A program made the position numbers and the translations under genes. From VRUE01 sp963796705 (GTDB taxonomy: Bacteria > Actinomycetota > Thermoleophilia > Solirubrobacterales > 70-9), in NCBI GenBank assembly GCA_963796705.1, contig CAWCMK010000002.1, positions 372,001-436,000 of the forward strand: a DNA stretch of 64,000 nt, given 5' to 3'. Shown here piece after piece: positions 7,603-16,541 of the stretch (within the stretch, counting starts at the first letter, position 1; every line of letters starts with the position of its first letter). Under the pieces are notes generated by a model. That model saw only the letters and a program-made list of their open reading frames with translations. It was not told where the DNA came from and ran no database searches.

Positions 7603-9591
7603 TCAAAGGAGCTCGGCAAGGGCCAGCGGGTCGGTCACGGGAGCCTGACAGCTGAACCGCTCGCAGACGTAGGCGGCCGCGCGCCCCTCGATTTCGTGCC
7701 GTCCGGCCAGCAGCTCGGGGGAATCGGCGGCCCCATGGGCACCGGCGAGAACCAGGTGCGGTCGCAGCCGCGAGCGCACCACCGCCGCCAGCGGGTCCAG
7801 CCGCTCGCCCACCAGGGCGACCTCCTTGGTCGGGGAGAGTCCAAAGTCGAGCGCTCGCAGCAGATGAGCGAACGCCTCGGGTCTGCGCGTGGCCGTCGCG
7901 CCGAAGAGGCGGAAGACACCCTCGGCCTGGGCCTCGTACTCGCGATTTCCGCTCAGCGCCGCCAATCGCAGGAGTCCCATCGCCGCCGAGGAGTTACCGG
8001 ATGGGATTGGATGATCGTCGATCTCCTTGCGGCGGGCGATCAGACCCCGGTGATCGTCGGAGGTCGAGAAGAAACCGCCGCGCTCGACGTCTCCGAAGCG
8101 TGTGATCATCGTCTCGCCGATCTCGCGGGCGCTTTCATACCAGCGCCCCTCGAAGCTCGCTTCATAGAGAGTGAGCAGGGCCTCCAGCAGAAAGGCGTAA
8201 TCCTCCAGGTAGGCGTTCAGCCGGGCGCGGCCGTCGTTGAAGGTGCGGAGCAGGCGCCCATCCGGGTCGCGCAGCACGCCCAGCACGAACTCGGCGCAGG
8301 CACTCGCCTCCTTGAGATAGTCGGGACGCCCCAGCACGGCGCCGGCGTCGGCAAGCGCCGCAAGGGCCAGCGCGTTCCAGGACGTGAGGCGCTTGTCATC
8401 AAGGGCCGGCCGGACCCGGCGCTCGCGAGCGCTAAGCAGCGCTTGCCGCGCCGCCTCGAGGTCTATTGCCGCGTCTCCGACCTGCACGTCGCAAGGCAGG
8501 CTCCGTGCGCCTCCGGGGAGCCGGAGCACGTTTGCTCCCTCGAAGTTTCCCTCCTCGGTGACGCCGTAGAGGTCGATCACCGTCTCGGCCTGCTCCCCGA
8601 GAACGTCGCGGATCTGTGCCGGGGTCCAGAGGTAGAAGCGACCCTCCCCACCTTCAGAATCAGCGTCGAGCGCCGAGTAGAAGCCTCCCTCGGGCGCGTG
8701 CATCTCACGCACCATCCAATCGAGGATCCCTTCGCACCCCCGCCGCCAGCGCTCGTGGCCGAGGCGCTGCCAGCCGTGCAGGTAGGCGCGCGCGAGCAAG
8801 GCGTTGTCGTAGAGCATCTTCTCGAAGTGCGGGATCTGCCAATGCGCATCGACCGAGTAGCGGGCGAAGCCGCCGCCGATCTGGTCATGAATCCCGCCCG
8901 CCATCATCGCGTCGAGCGTCAGCTCGACAACCTCGGTCTCACCTCGCGCCATTAGCAGCTCGAGCGCCGAGGCCGGTGGGAACTTAGGCGCGCCGCCGAA
9001 GCCGCCATTCTGCATGTCGGCGCTCGCTCGCAGGCCGCCGATTGCCTCTTCAAGATCCGCTGTCTGCGGCACCTCGGTGGGTGCGATGCGGCCGATGGCG
9101 CCAAGGTGCTCGCGGACCCCCACGGCGCGCTCGCGAATCTCCTCGCGCCGGCCGCTGAAAGCCTCGATGACCGCTTCCATCACCGTCCGGAAGCTGGGCA
9201 TCCCGCGGGTCTCCTCAGGCGGGAAGTAGGTGCCGCCGTAGAAGGGGACGCCGTCGGGATCGAGGAAGACGGTCATCGGCCAGCCGCCATGGCCGCTCAT
9301 CGCCTGAACCGCCTCCATGTAGAGCGCGTCGATGTCCGGGCGCTCCTCGCGGTCGACCTTGACGTTGACGAACCGCTCGTTCATGTACGCGGCGGTCTCT
9401 GCGTCCTCGAATGACTCGCGCTCCATCACGTGACACCAGTGACAGGCCGAGTAGCCGACCGAGAGGAGGATCGGCCGATCCAACAGCTTGGCTCGCTCGA
9501 GCGCCGCCTCGCCCCAGGGGTACCAATCGACAGGGTTCTGGGCGTGCTGGAGCAGGTAGGGGCTGGTCTCCATGGAGAGCCTGTTGCTCAT
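7603..9591 (-). CDS. Thioredoxin-domain protein, DUF255/YyaL (spermatogenesis-associated 20) family
   Basis: 662 residues. The N-terminal 165 residues are a thioredoxin-like DUF255 domain: NRLSMETSPYLLQHAQNPVDW, then the redox motif CHWCHVM, FVNVKVDREERPDID and GHGGWPMTVFLDPDGVPFYGGTY. The rest is an (alpha/alpha)6-barrel like N-acyl-glucosamine epimerases/glycoside hydrolases (GGGFARYSVDAHWQIPHFEKMLYDNALL, DADSEGGEGRFYLWT, DDKRLTSWNALAL). The family is widespread and its reaction is not settled; a role in protein thiol or carbohydrate metabolism is only suggested. Length is normal. The 3' end faces glnA with 15 bases between stops, so there is no room for separate terminators. Confidence 0.92.
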   Translation of the reverse strand: MSNRLSMETSPYLLQHAQNPVDWYPWGEAALERAKLLDRPILLSVGYSACHWCHVMERESFEDAETAAYMNERFVNVKVDREERPDIDALYMEAVQAMSGHGGWPMTVFLDPDGVPFYGGTYFPPEETRGMPSFRTVMEAVIEAFSGRREEIRERAVGVREHLGAIGRIAPTEVPQTADLEEAIGGLRASADMQNGGFGGAPKFPPASALELLMARGETEVVELTLDAMMAGGIHDQIGGGFARYSVDAHWQIPHFEKMLYDNALLARAYLHGWQRLGHERWRRGCEGILDWMVREMHAPEGGFYSALDADSEGGEGRFYLWTPAQIRDVLGEQAETVIDLYGVTEEGNFEGANVLRLPGGARSLPCDVQVGDAAIDLEAARQALLSARERRVRPALDDKRLTSWNALALAALADAGAVLGRPDYLKEASACAEFVLGVLRDPDGRLLRTFNDGRARLNAYLEDYAFLLEALLTLYEASFEGRWYESAREIGETMITRFGDVERGGFFSTSDDHRGLIARRKEIDDHPIPSGNSSAAMGLLRLAALSGNREYEAQAEGVFRLFGATATRRPEAFAHLLRALDFGLSPTKEVALVGERLDPLAAVVRSRLRPHLVLAGAHGAADSPELLAGRHEIEGRAAAYVCERFSCQAPVTDPLALAELL

Positions 9592-9695
9592 CCTTCCAGC
9601 CTACTTTTCGTGGCCAACGGGTCAGCGAAAGTGGGACCGTATCAGAGGTTTTAGCGCGTCTTTTGGCATTGGCAAGCCAAATCCCTTAACTTCCG

Positions 9696-11108
9696 ATGAT
9701 GCTTGGAGAGTCGCCTGCCTCAGAACGCGACCCGGCCGTCGAGGCCGTTTTGGGAAAGCTCGGGGCCGCGGATCGCAATGTCATTCTCAAGGCGCTTGAA
9801 CGTGCCGAGAAGACCGAGGCAGAGCTTCGCTACCTCGCCGACCACGACCCGCTCACCGGGCTGCTGGACCGTCGCCGCTTTCGCGCCGAGCTCGACCAGT
9901 ATGTCTCCTTCAGCGCACGCTACGGCGGCCGGGGGGCCGTGATGATCATCGACATCGACGGGCTTAAGGCCGTCAACGACAGCCTCGGTCATCACGCGGG
10001 CGACAACCTGATTCGAGAAATCGCTCGCATTTTGCGCGAACGGGTGCGGACGACCGATATCGTCGCGCGCCTTTCCGGTGATGAGTTTGCGGTGCTGATG
10101 CCGCAAACCGATGCCGAGGGAGCCCTGCAACTTGGCGAAGACCTGCGCGTCCAGGTGGCCGAGAGCGCACGGCCGTCGCCGGAGGCCGACCCGGTGTCGA
10201 TCAGCGTCGGCATCTCGATGTTTGGAGGCGAGCCCTCCGAAGGCCACGAGGCGGCGCTGATTGCCGCGGATGAGGCGATGTACCAGGCCAAGGAGGAGGG
10301 TCGCGACCGTACGGTTCTCTACCGGGACCCCGACGAGCCGCAGCGTCGTTCGCGGCGTACGCAGACGACCACCGCGCGGATCCGCGACGCGATCGCCCAC
10401 GACCGCCTCAGCCTCCAGACGCAGCCGATTCGCAGCCTTGCCTCCGGCGGGGTTGAGCGTTACGAGCTGCTCCTGCGAATGACCGGCGATGATGGCGAGC
10501 TACTGCCCGCCGCCACCTTCATCCACGCGGCCGAGCGCTCCGGGATGGTCCAGGAGCTCGATCGCTGGGTGGTCGCGCGAGCACTGGAGCTGCTCGGTCG
10601 CCGCGAGCGTGAGGGCGCTCCCGTGTCCTTGCACGTCAACCTCTCCGGCGTCTCAGTCTCGGATCTCTCGGTGTTGGAATTCATCGAGCGCCAGCTCGAT
10701 GAGGGCGACGCCGACCCGAGGCGCTGCACCTTTGAGATCACGGCCAGCGCGCAAATCGCCGACCTCGCGACGGCGGGAGGGTTTGCCGACCGCCTCACGG
10801 AGTTCGGCTGCCAGGTGGCGATCGACGACTACGGCGGGGGAATCGGCCCGTTCCGCTACCTGACGGGATTGCCCTTCGACCTGATCAAGATCGACGGAGC
10901 CTTTGTCCGCGACATGCCCCGCAACGACGCCGACCAGCTGACCGTACAGGCGATCGTGCAGATCGCCCGCGGGCTCGGCAAGTCGACGATCGCGGAGTAC
11001 GTCCAGGACGACGCGACGGTTGAGTTGCTGCGTGAGTACGGCGTCGACATGGCCCAGGGCTTCCATCTGGGCAGGCCGGTCGACCTCGAGGAGGCGCTCG
11101 CAGCTTAG
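9696..11108 (+). CDS. GGDEF-EAL protein (cyclic-di-GMP turnover)
   Basis: 470 residues with no membrane helix. A short N-terminal coiled helix (residues 10-45) leads into GGDEF (about 48-205): DHDPLTGLLDRRRF, IDIDGLKAVNDSLGHHAGD, and the active loop SGDEF, a variant with Ser for the first Gly that is still active in many cyclases. EAL (about 230-468) has ELLLR in place of EALLR, NLSG, FEIT, IDDYGGG, LIKIDGAFV, IAEYVQ and QGFHLGRP, so the metal-binding Glu, Asn, Glu, Asp-Asp, Lys, Glu and Gln appear present. It may therefore both make and break c-di-GMP, or be tuned by one domain. No sensor domain is visible. c-di-GMP control of the polysaccharide locus downstream is possible but only guessed. 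Confidence 0.92.
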   Translation: MMLGESPASERDPAVEAVLGKLGAADRNVILKALERAEKTEAELRYLADHDPLTGLLDRRRFRAELDQYVSFSARYGGRGAVMIIDIDGLKAVNDSLGHHAGDNLIREIARILRERVRTTDIVARLSGDEFAVLMPQTDAEGALQLGEDLRVQVAESARPSPEADPVSISVGISMFGGEPSEGHEAALIAADEAMYQAKEEGRDRTVLYRDPDEPQRRSRRTQTTTARIRDAIAHDRLSLQTQPIRSLASGGVERYELLLRMTGDDGELLPAATFIHAAERSGMVQELDRWVVARALELLGRREREGAPVSLHVNLSGVSVSDLSVLEFIERQLDEGDADPRRCTFEITASAQIADLATAGGFADRLTEFGCQVAIDDYGGGIGPFRYLTGLPFDLIKIDGAFVRDMPRNDADQLTVQAIVQIARGLGKSTIAEYVQDDATVELLREYGVDMAQGFHLGRPVDLEEALAA

Positions 11109-12469
11109 TCGGACGCGACGTCTCCGGCGAAGGCCTCGAAGGCGTCGAGGTAGCGCTGCCGGTCCTCAGCGGTGTGGGCGATCGAGAGGGTCCACTCCTC
11201 CTCGGTGCCCGGAGTCATGAAGATGCCGTGGTTCATGTGGTAGAGCCAGGCGAGGCGTGAGAGCTCCTCGTCCACCTTCCTCAGGTAGTCGCGATACTCG
11301 TAGAGCCGCTCGGCTGAGAAGACGACGCAACCCTTGGCGCCCAGCCCCTCCGTGTAGGCCGGCAGCCCATGTGCCTCGACGATCTGCTGGCAGCCATCGA
11401 GCAGCTCTCTGTTGCTCTCCTCGAAGGAGTCATAGACCTCGTCGGTCAGGACCTTGGTCAGGGTCGCCTCCGCGGCCGCCATCACAAGGGGATTGCCGTT
11501 GAACGTTCCGTACTGCTTGACCGTACCCTCGGCGATCACCTCACCGAGCTCCTCGCTCATCCCGATCGCGCCACCGGGATAGCCGCCACAGCTGGCCTTG
11601 GCGAGCGTAATCATGTCGGGTACCACGCCAAAGCGCTGCGTCGCCCCGCCGGCCGAGATCGTGCAACCGGTCTTCACCTCGTCGAAGATCAGCTTGATCC
11701 CATATTCGGAGGTGAGCTCCCTGACTGCCTCCAGGTAGCCCTCGCGCGGCGGGATGATGTTGATGTTCATCATCGCGGGCTCCATGATCAGCCCGGCGAC
11801 CTGATCGCCGATCTTCGCCAAGGCCCCGGCGAGTGCGTCGGCATCGTTGAAGGGCACCGCACGGGTCAGTGCCTCCATCGCCGCCGGGACGCCTCCCCCG
11901 TAGGGGACGCTGACGGGGTCATCGCGGTCGCCGAGCGCCTCCAGCGGGGGGTAGACGGAGACCATCACCGTGTCGTGGTGACCATGGTAGGAACCCTCGA
12001 TCTTGAGGATCATGTCGCGTCCGGTGGCGCCCCGTGCGAGGTGGACGGCGTCCATCGTCGACTCGGTCCCGGAGTTTGTGAAGCGCCACTGCGGCAACCC
12101 GAAGCGTCGCGCGAGCTCGGTGGCGACTGCTATTGAGCCCTCGGTCGGAGCGGCAAAATGGGTCCCCTTGTCGATCCGGGCCTTGACCGCGTCCCCGACC
12201 GTTGGGTTCGCGTGACCTATCGCCATCACCCCGAAGCCGTTGTGGAAGTCAACGTATTCGTTGCCATCGACATCCCAAACGCGGCTTCCCCGGCCCCGGT
12301 CGAGATAGACGGGCCAGGGGTCGTTCACCTGAAATGAGGAGGGGACGCCGTTGGGCATCACCGCCAGCGCCCGCCCGTAGGCCTTGGCTGAGGCGCCGGT
12401 CCGGTTGCGGAAGACCTCCTGTTGGGCCTCGGTCAGCTCGGCCACCCGTCTGCGATCGATCTCCGCCAT
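11105..12469 (-). CDS. Class III aminotransferase, glutamate-1-semialdehyde aminomutase-like
   Basis: 454 residues, fold-type I PLP enzyme. Seen: MPNGVPSSFQVNDPWPVYLDRGRGSRVWDVDGNEYVDF (N-terminal, HemL-like), RFTNSGTESTMDAVHLAR phosphate-binding loop, GSYHGHHD, IFDEVKTG (Asp binding the PLP pyridine N), and LAKASCGGYPGGAIG carrying the Schiff-base lysine. All catalytic elements are intact. True HemL is about 430 residues and normally reads ...GKIIGGGLP at the lysine; here the motif differs, and no tetrapyrrole genes are nearby. A decarboxylating or omega-amino-acid transaminase is a real alternative. The stop overlaps by 3 bases that of the convergent GGDEF-EAL gene, and the gene follows the acyl-CoA ligase by 10 bases. 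Confidence 0.85.
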   Translation of the reverse strand: MAEIDRRRVAELTEAQQEVFRNRTGASAKAYGRALAVMPNGVPSSFQVNDPWPVYLDRGRGSRVWDVDGNEYVDFHNGFGVMAIGHANPTVGDAVKARIDKGTHFAAPTEGSIAVATELARRFGLPQWRFTNSGTESTMDAVHLARGATGRDMILKIEGSYHGHHDTVMVSVYPPLEALGDRDDPVSVPYGGGVPAAMEALTRAVPFNDADALAGALAKIGDQVAGLIMEPAMMNINIIPPREGYLEAVRELTSEYGIKLIFDEVKTGCTISAGGATQRFGVVPDMITLAKASCGGYPGGAIGMSEELGEVIAEGTVKQYGTFNGNPLVMAAAEATLTKVLTDEVYDSFEESNRELLDGCQQIVEAHGLPAYTEGLGAKGCVVFSAERLYEYRDYLRKVDEELSRLAWLYHMNHGIFMTPGTEEEWTLSIAHTAEDRQRYLDAFEAFAGDVASD

Positions 12470-12479
12470 CTGGAGGAGA

Positions 12480-13928
12480 CTAGCCTGCCCGCAGTGCCGC
12501 TCGGCGGATCTTGCCGCTCGCCGTCTTCGGCAGATTCTCGGCGAACTCCACTATTCGCGGGTACTTGTAGGGGGCCGTCTGCGCCTTGACGTGCTCCTGC
12601 AGCTCGCGGGCGAGACGCTCGGAGGGATCGCGGCCGCCCTGCAGGACGACGATCGCGCGCACCACTGAGCCTCGCTCGGGGTCGGGTGCGGCCACCGCCG
12701 CGGCCTCAGCCACGTCGGGATGGGAGATCAACGCCGACTCGACCTCAAATGGGCCGATCCGGTAGCCCGAGGAGAGGATCAGGTCATCGTTGCGGCCCTC
12801 GAACCAGAGGTAACCGTCTTGGTCCTCGCGCACGCGGTCCCCGGTCGGCCACCACTCCTCGGCAAAGGGCGCATCATCCAGATAGCAGGCGAAGAAGGTC
12901 GGGGAGCTGGCGACGCGCAAGTGCAGCTCCTCATCGACGACGCGCGTCTCAATGCCGGGCAGAGGTCTCCCCATCGAGCCGAAATGGTCGGGGTCGGAGT
13001 CCTCCGGGCGCATGCCCGCGACAGCACCGGTCTCTGTCTGCCCATAGCCGTCGCCGATCGGAATGCCCATTCGATCCTGAAAAAGACGGATCACCTCGGG
13101 CTCGATTGGCTCGCCCGCGGAGACCAGGCGGCGCAGCGATGCAATGGGCCGTACGTTGTCGTGAGCGGCGAGCATCCGATACTCGGTGGGGGCTTGACAG
13201 AGCACGTTGACCCCCAGCTCCTCGCAGAGCCGCAGTCGCTCGGCGGGGTTGAAGCGGCCGTCGTGCAGCACCGCGGTGGCACCCGTCAGCCAGGGGGCGA
13301 TGAAGGCGTTGCGGGTCGACTTTGCCCAGCCGGGCGCTGCCGTACACCAAGCGACCTCGCCCTCACGGGCGCCGAACCAATGCCTGGCCTGAAGGCTCTG
13401 CCCTGTCAGGTATCTCTGGGGGTAGAGAACGCCGCGGGGATCGCCGGTGGTGCCCGAGGTGAAGACGATCGCCGCCGGGTCCCCCGGATCGAGGTCCTCG
13501 ACGGATGCCGGAGGATCCTGATCGCGGTCCTCGTCAAGCACCAGCGAGAGCTCGGCCAGGTCCATGTAGGGGATTCCGTCGGGCAGCTCGCCCAGGTAGC
13601 GCCCCTCGCCGAGGGCGAGCGCCGGAGCCGTGGCTCGGGCGCGCAGCTCGAGGTCCTTGCGGCGCAGCTGAGGGTTGCAGGGGAGCGCCACAGCGCCCAT
13701 ACGCCAGCAGGCGAGCAGCGCCAGGACCCACTCCGGACGGCTGCCGGTGAGCGTCATGACGACGTCGCCGCGTTTTACTCCCCGCGCGGCGAAGGCGCCG
13801 GAGAGCCCGGCCGAGCGGGCGAAGAGCTCGCCGAAATGGTGCAGACGACGCCCGCCGGCCGCGTCAACCTCTATCAGGGCCGGTTTGGCGGCTGGGAAGC
13901 GCTCGAGAACCTCCTCTATGAAGTTCAC
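12480..13928 (-). CDS. AMP-dependent acyl-CoA synthetase (medium-chain/benzoate-like)
   Basis: 482 residues from GTG. ANL-superfamily ligase that activates a carboxylic acid with ATP and CoA. Motifs: the P-loop-like A3 IVFTSGTTGDPRGVLYPQR, A5 GDGYGQTETGAV, A7 WWPTGDRVREDQDGYLWFEGRNDDLI, A8 hinge SSGYRIGPFEVESALISHP, and the catalytic A10 lysine in PKTASGKIRR. The GWAKSTRNAFIAPWLTGATAVLHDGRFNP region resembles ACSM/acetyl-CoA-synthetase-type medium-chain ligases more than long-chain FadD. It would feed the acyl-CoA dehydrogenases encoded just upstream (31-base gap), and is probably cotranscribed with them. Confidence 0.92.
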   Translation of the reverse strand: MNFIEEVLERFPAAKPALIEVDAAGGRRLHHFGELFARSAGLSGAFAARGVKRGDVVMTLTGSRPEWVLALLACWRMGAVALPCNPQLRRKDLELRARATAPALALGEGRYLGELPDGIPYMDLAELSLVLDEDRDQDPPASVEDLDPGDPAAIVFTSGTTGDPRGVLYPQRYLTGQSLQARHWFGAREGEVAWCTAAPGWAKSTRNAFIAPWLTGATAVLHDGRFNPAERLRLCEELGVNVLCQAPTEYRMLAAHDNVRPIASLRRLVSAGEPIEPEVIRLFQDRMGIPIGDGYGQTETGAVAGMRPEDSDPDHFGSMGRPLPGIETRVVDEELHLRVASSPTFFACYLDDAPFAEEWWPTGDRVREDQDGYLWFEGRNDDLILSSGYRIGPFEVESALISHPDVAEAAAVAAPDPERGSVVRAIVVLQGGRDPSERLARELQEHVKAQTAPYKYPRIVEFAENLPKTASGKIRRAALRAG

Positions 13929-13959
13929 GCGGAGCAGTCTGCCACGGCCGGTGGGCGGG

Positions 13960-15177
13960 CTATTTGAGCTCCGCCGAGCTCTTATTCAGCAGCTGGCGGG
14001 CAACGATCAGCAGCTGGATCTGCTGGGTCCCCTCGAAGATGTCGAGGATCTTCGCGTCACGCGCCCACTTCTCCAGCAACTCGCCCTCGCCGTATCCGAT
14101 GCTCCCGCAGAGCTCGACACAGCCGAGCGTGATCGCGACGCAACTGCGGCCGGCCTTGGCCTTCGCCATTGAGGCCTGAAGTGAGTTTGGCTTGCCGTTG
14201 TCGGCCATCCATGCCGCTTGCAGGGTTAGCAGCAGCGAAGCCTCGAAATCGGCCTCCATCGCCAGCAGCCGTGCCGCCGCGGCGCTCATGTTCAGGCCGG
14301 GGGCCGTGTAGTCAATCGTCACACCGGCCTCCGCCAGCCGCCCGCGCGTCTCATCGAGGGCGGCACGGGCCACGCCGCAGGCCATCGCCGCGACCAACGG
14401 CCGCGTGTTGTCGAAGGTCTGCATCGCTCCCGCGAAGCCCTTCTCGACGTCGACGGCGGGATCGCCCAACAGCGCCTGCTTTGGCACCCGACAGTTCTTG
14501 AGGGTGAAGTTGGCGGTGTCTGAGGCACGGATCCCAAGCTTGTGCTCGAGCCGATCGAGCCTCAGGCCCGGATTGTCGCGCTCGACGATGAATGACTTGA
14601 TCGCCGCGCGGCCCTTGCTGCGGTCGAGCGATGCCCAGACCACGATCAGGTCGGCCCGGTCCCCGGATGTGACGAAGATCTTCTCGCCGTTCAGCACATA
14701 CTCGTCGCCGTCGAGCTCGGCCGTGGTGCGAATCGCGGCCGAATCGGAGCCGGCTTCCGGCTCGGTGATCGCCATCGCCGCCCACCTGCCGCCGTAGCGT
14801 TGCAGCTGCTCCTCGGTTGCCACCGAGGCGATCGCCGAGTTGCCGAGGCCCTGGCGCGGCATCGAGAGCAGCAGCCCGACGTCACCCCAGCAGAGCTCGA
14901 CGATCCCCAACACGGTTGAGAGGTTCGAGCCATTGCGGTTCCCGTCCGGCTCGGATCCCCCGTCGGCGGAGCGCCGGACGCCGGCTGCGCCGGCATTGCC
15001 GATCTCAGAGCCCTCGTTCATGCCGTCGATCAATGCCGCGAGCATGTCGAGCTCCTTCGGATAGCTGTGCTCGGCCGCGTCGTATCTGCGCGAGATCGGG
15101 CGGAAGATCTCCCTTGCGACCTGGTTGGCCTGGCTGGCGAGCGGCTTGAACTTCTTTGGTGTCTCGAGGTTGATCAT
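13960..15177 (-). CDS. Acyl-CoA dehydrogenase
   Basis: 405 residues; ATG with AGGGAG 4 bases upstream. FAD-dependent alpha,beta-dehydrogenation of acyl-CoA. Seen: GDVGLLLSMPRQGLGNSAI in the N-terminal helical domain, AMAITEPEAGSDSAAI (flavin/substrate loop), LNGEKIFVTSGDRADL, ASDTANFTLKNCRVP, and C-terminal DIFEGTQQIQLLIVARQLL in which the Glu of FEGT is at the catalytic-base position of medium-chain enzymes. A Gly/Asn/Ser-rich insertion at residues 55-80 is unusual. It is paired with a second, divergent dehydrogenase 26 bases upstream; such pairs can form heterotetramers (the mycobacterial FadE23/FadE24 type is a plausible comparison, inferred). Confidence 0.93.
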   Translation of the reverse strand: MINLETPKKFKPLASQANQVAREIFRPISRRYDAAEHSYPKELDMLAALIDGMNEGSEIGNAGAAGVRRSADGGSEPDGNRNGSNLSTVLGIVELCWGDVGLLLSMPRQGLGNSAIASVATEEQLQRYGGRWAAMAITEPEAGSDSAAIRTTAELDGDEYVLNGEKIFVTSGDRADLIVVWASLDRSKGRAAIKSFIVERDNPGLRLDRLEHKLGIRASDTANFTLKNCRVPKQALLGDPAVDVEKGFAGAMQTFDNTRPLVAAMACGVARAALDETRGRLAEAGVTIDYTAPGLNMSAAAARLLAMEADFEASLLLTLQAAWMADNGKPNSLQASMAKAKAGRSCVAITLGCVELCGSIGYGEGELLEKWARDAKILDIFEGTQQIQLLIVARQLLNKSSAELK

Positions 15178-15203
15178 GTTCTCCCTTTCGCTCTCCTGCC
15201 TGC

Positions 15204-16541
15204 CTAGACGAGCAGGGCGCCCTCCATGACGCCGGTCGCACGGAGGTCGCGGTACCAGCGCTCGACCGGGTGCTCCTTGACGAAGCCGTGCCCGCCCAAG
15301 AGTTGGATGCCCTCAGAGCCGATCTGCATGCCCTTGGTCGCGCAGAGACAATGAGCAAGCGCCGCCTCGCGGGCGAAAGCCTCGCCACGGTCGGCGCGGC
15401 TGGCGGCACGGTAGGTCGCGAGCCGCATTCCGGCGGACTCGATGCCGATGTCAGAGACCGTGAACGCGACTCCCTGCCGGTTGGAGATCGGCTCGCCGAA
15501 GGCGCTGCGCTCATTGACGTAGGGGATCACGTAATCGAGCACCGCCTGAGCGGTCCCGACGGCGAGACTCGCCCAGGCGATACGGGCGCGGTTAACGCAC
15601 TCGGCGTAATCTCCGGGGAGACCGTCGCCCAGCACGGCGGTGCCCGGCAGGCGCACGCCGTCCATCACCAGGCGGCCCGTGGCCGCCGCACGCAACCCCA
15701 TCGCCGGCTCGTGCTCGACGGCGAGCCCAGCGGCGCCGGACTCGAGCACGAACAGCGTTGGGCCACGTCCTTCGGCCTCGGCGGCAACCACGAACAACTC
15801 GCACTGAGCGGCGCGGGCAAGCAGCGACTTGGTTCCGTCGAGGAGCCATTCCGAGCCGCTGCGGCGAGCTTTCGTCGCAAGCTTCATCGGGTCAAAGAGC
15901 GGAACCGGCTCGAGGATCGCGAGCGCCGCGGCGGGCACCTCTGCGCCGGTGAAGGGCGGAAGGTAGGTTGCCTCCTGCTCGGCGCTTCCCCAGTGGCCGA
16001 TCGCCGTCGCCACTGCCCCGGGGGATAGCAGCGCATAGGCGATCCCGAGGTCGCCGTGCGCAAGCGCCTCGCCGATCAGCACGCTGCTGACGGCCGCCTG
16101 CTCGTGCATCACGCCTCCCAGCTCCTCGGGGACGCCCAGCATGTTCACGCCAAGCTCCGCAGCTTGGGCCAGGATCTCGGGGGACGTCGCACGATGGTCA
16201 TCGGCCTCCAGGGCGGCTGGGCGGATCTTCTCCGCCGCAAAGGAAGTGCACGCCTCCTGGAACATCCGCTGCTCGTCGTCTGGCGTGATGTCGAAGAGCC
16301 CCCTCGATTTGGCCCTCGCCTGACGCGCTGGCTTGCCGAGTTGCTGCACCGCCCTGAAGCCGCGCCCCGCGGCCGTTGCCGTGCGAAAGCCGCTCTTCGT
16401 CCCGCGGAAGACGAGGCCCTCCACCTGCTTGCGCATCTTGATGCGGTCGAGCAGGTCCGAGCCGGCCAGGCGATTGAGCGCCTTGAGTCCGATTCCCATC
16501 CCGCGGTCGGCGATCGTCCTGTCTGTCTCGGTCGAGCTCAT
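15204..16541 (-). CDS. Acyl-CoA dehydrogenase family protein with N-terminal extension and shortened C-terminus
   Basis: 445 residues from the ATG at 16541, chosen because GGAAGGGAG stands 5 bases upstream and it overlaps the preceding stop as ATGA; a longer open frame upstream is spurious. Residues 1-105 are an Arg/Lys-rich helical extension (RIKMRKQVEGLVFRGTKSGF, KPARQARAKSRGLFDITPDD). The dehydrogenase core follows (EKIRPAALEADD, LGVPEELGG, GDLGIAYALLSPG, NERSAFGEPISNRQGVAF, GIQLLGGHGFVKEHPVERWYRD). The protein stops at GVMEGALLV, just after a Glu at the catalytic-base position, so the usual final helix (TSEIQ...) is missing. It may act as the partner subunit of the next gene's product. 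Confidence 0.88.
   Translation of the reverse strand: MSSTETDRTIADRGMGIGLKALNRLAGSDLLDRIKMRKQVEGLVFRGTKSGFRTATAAGRGFRAVQQLGKPARQARAKSRGLFDITPDDEQRMFQEACTSFAAEKIRPAALEADDHRATSPEILAQAAELGVNMLGVPEELGGVMHEQAAVSSVLIGEALAHGDLGIAYALLSPGAVATAIGHWGSAEQEATYLPPFTGAEVPAAALAILEPVPLFDPMKLATKARRSGSEWLLDGTKSLLARAAQCELFVVAAEAEGRGPTLFVLESGAAGLAVEHEPAMGLRAAATGRLVMDGVRLPGTAVLGDGLPGDYAECVNRARIAWASLAVGTAQAVLDYVIPYVNERSAFGEPISNRQGVAFTVSDIGIESAGMRLATYRAASRADRGEAFAREAALAHCLCATKGMQIGSEGIQLLGGHGFVKEHPVERWYRDLRATGVMEGALLV

Noticed and set aside
7696..8955. A 419-codon plus-strand frame opposite the DUF255 gene
   Set aside because: Antisense shadow caused by high GC; the minus-strand protein has clear thioredoxin and barrel motifs.
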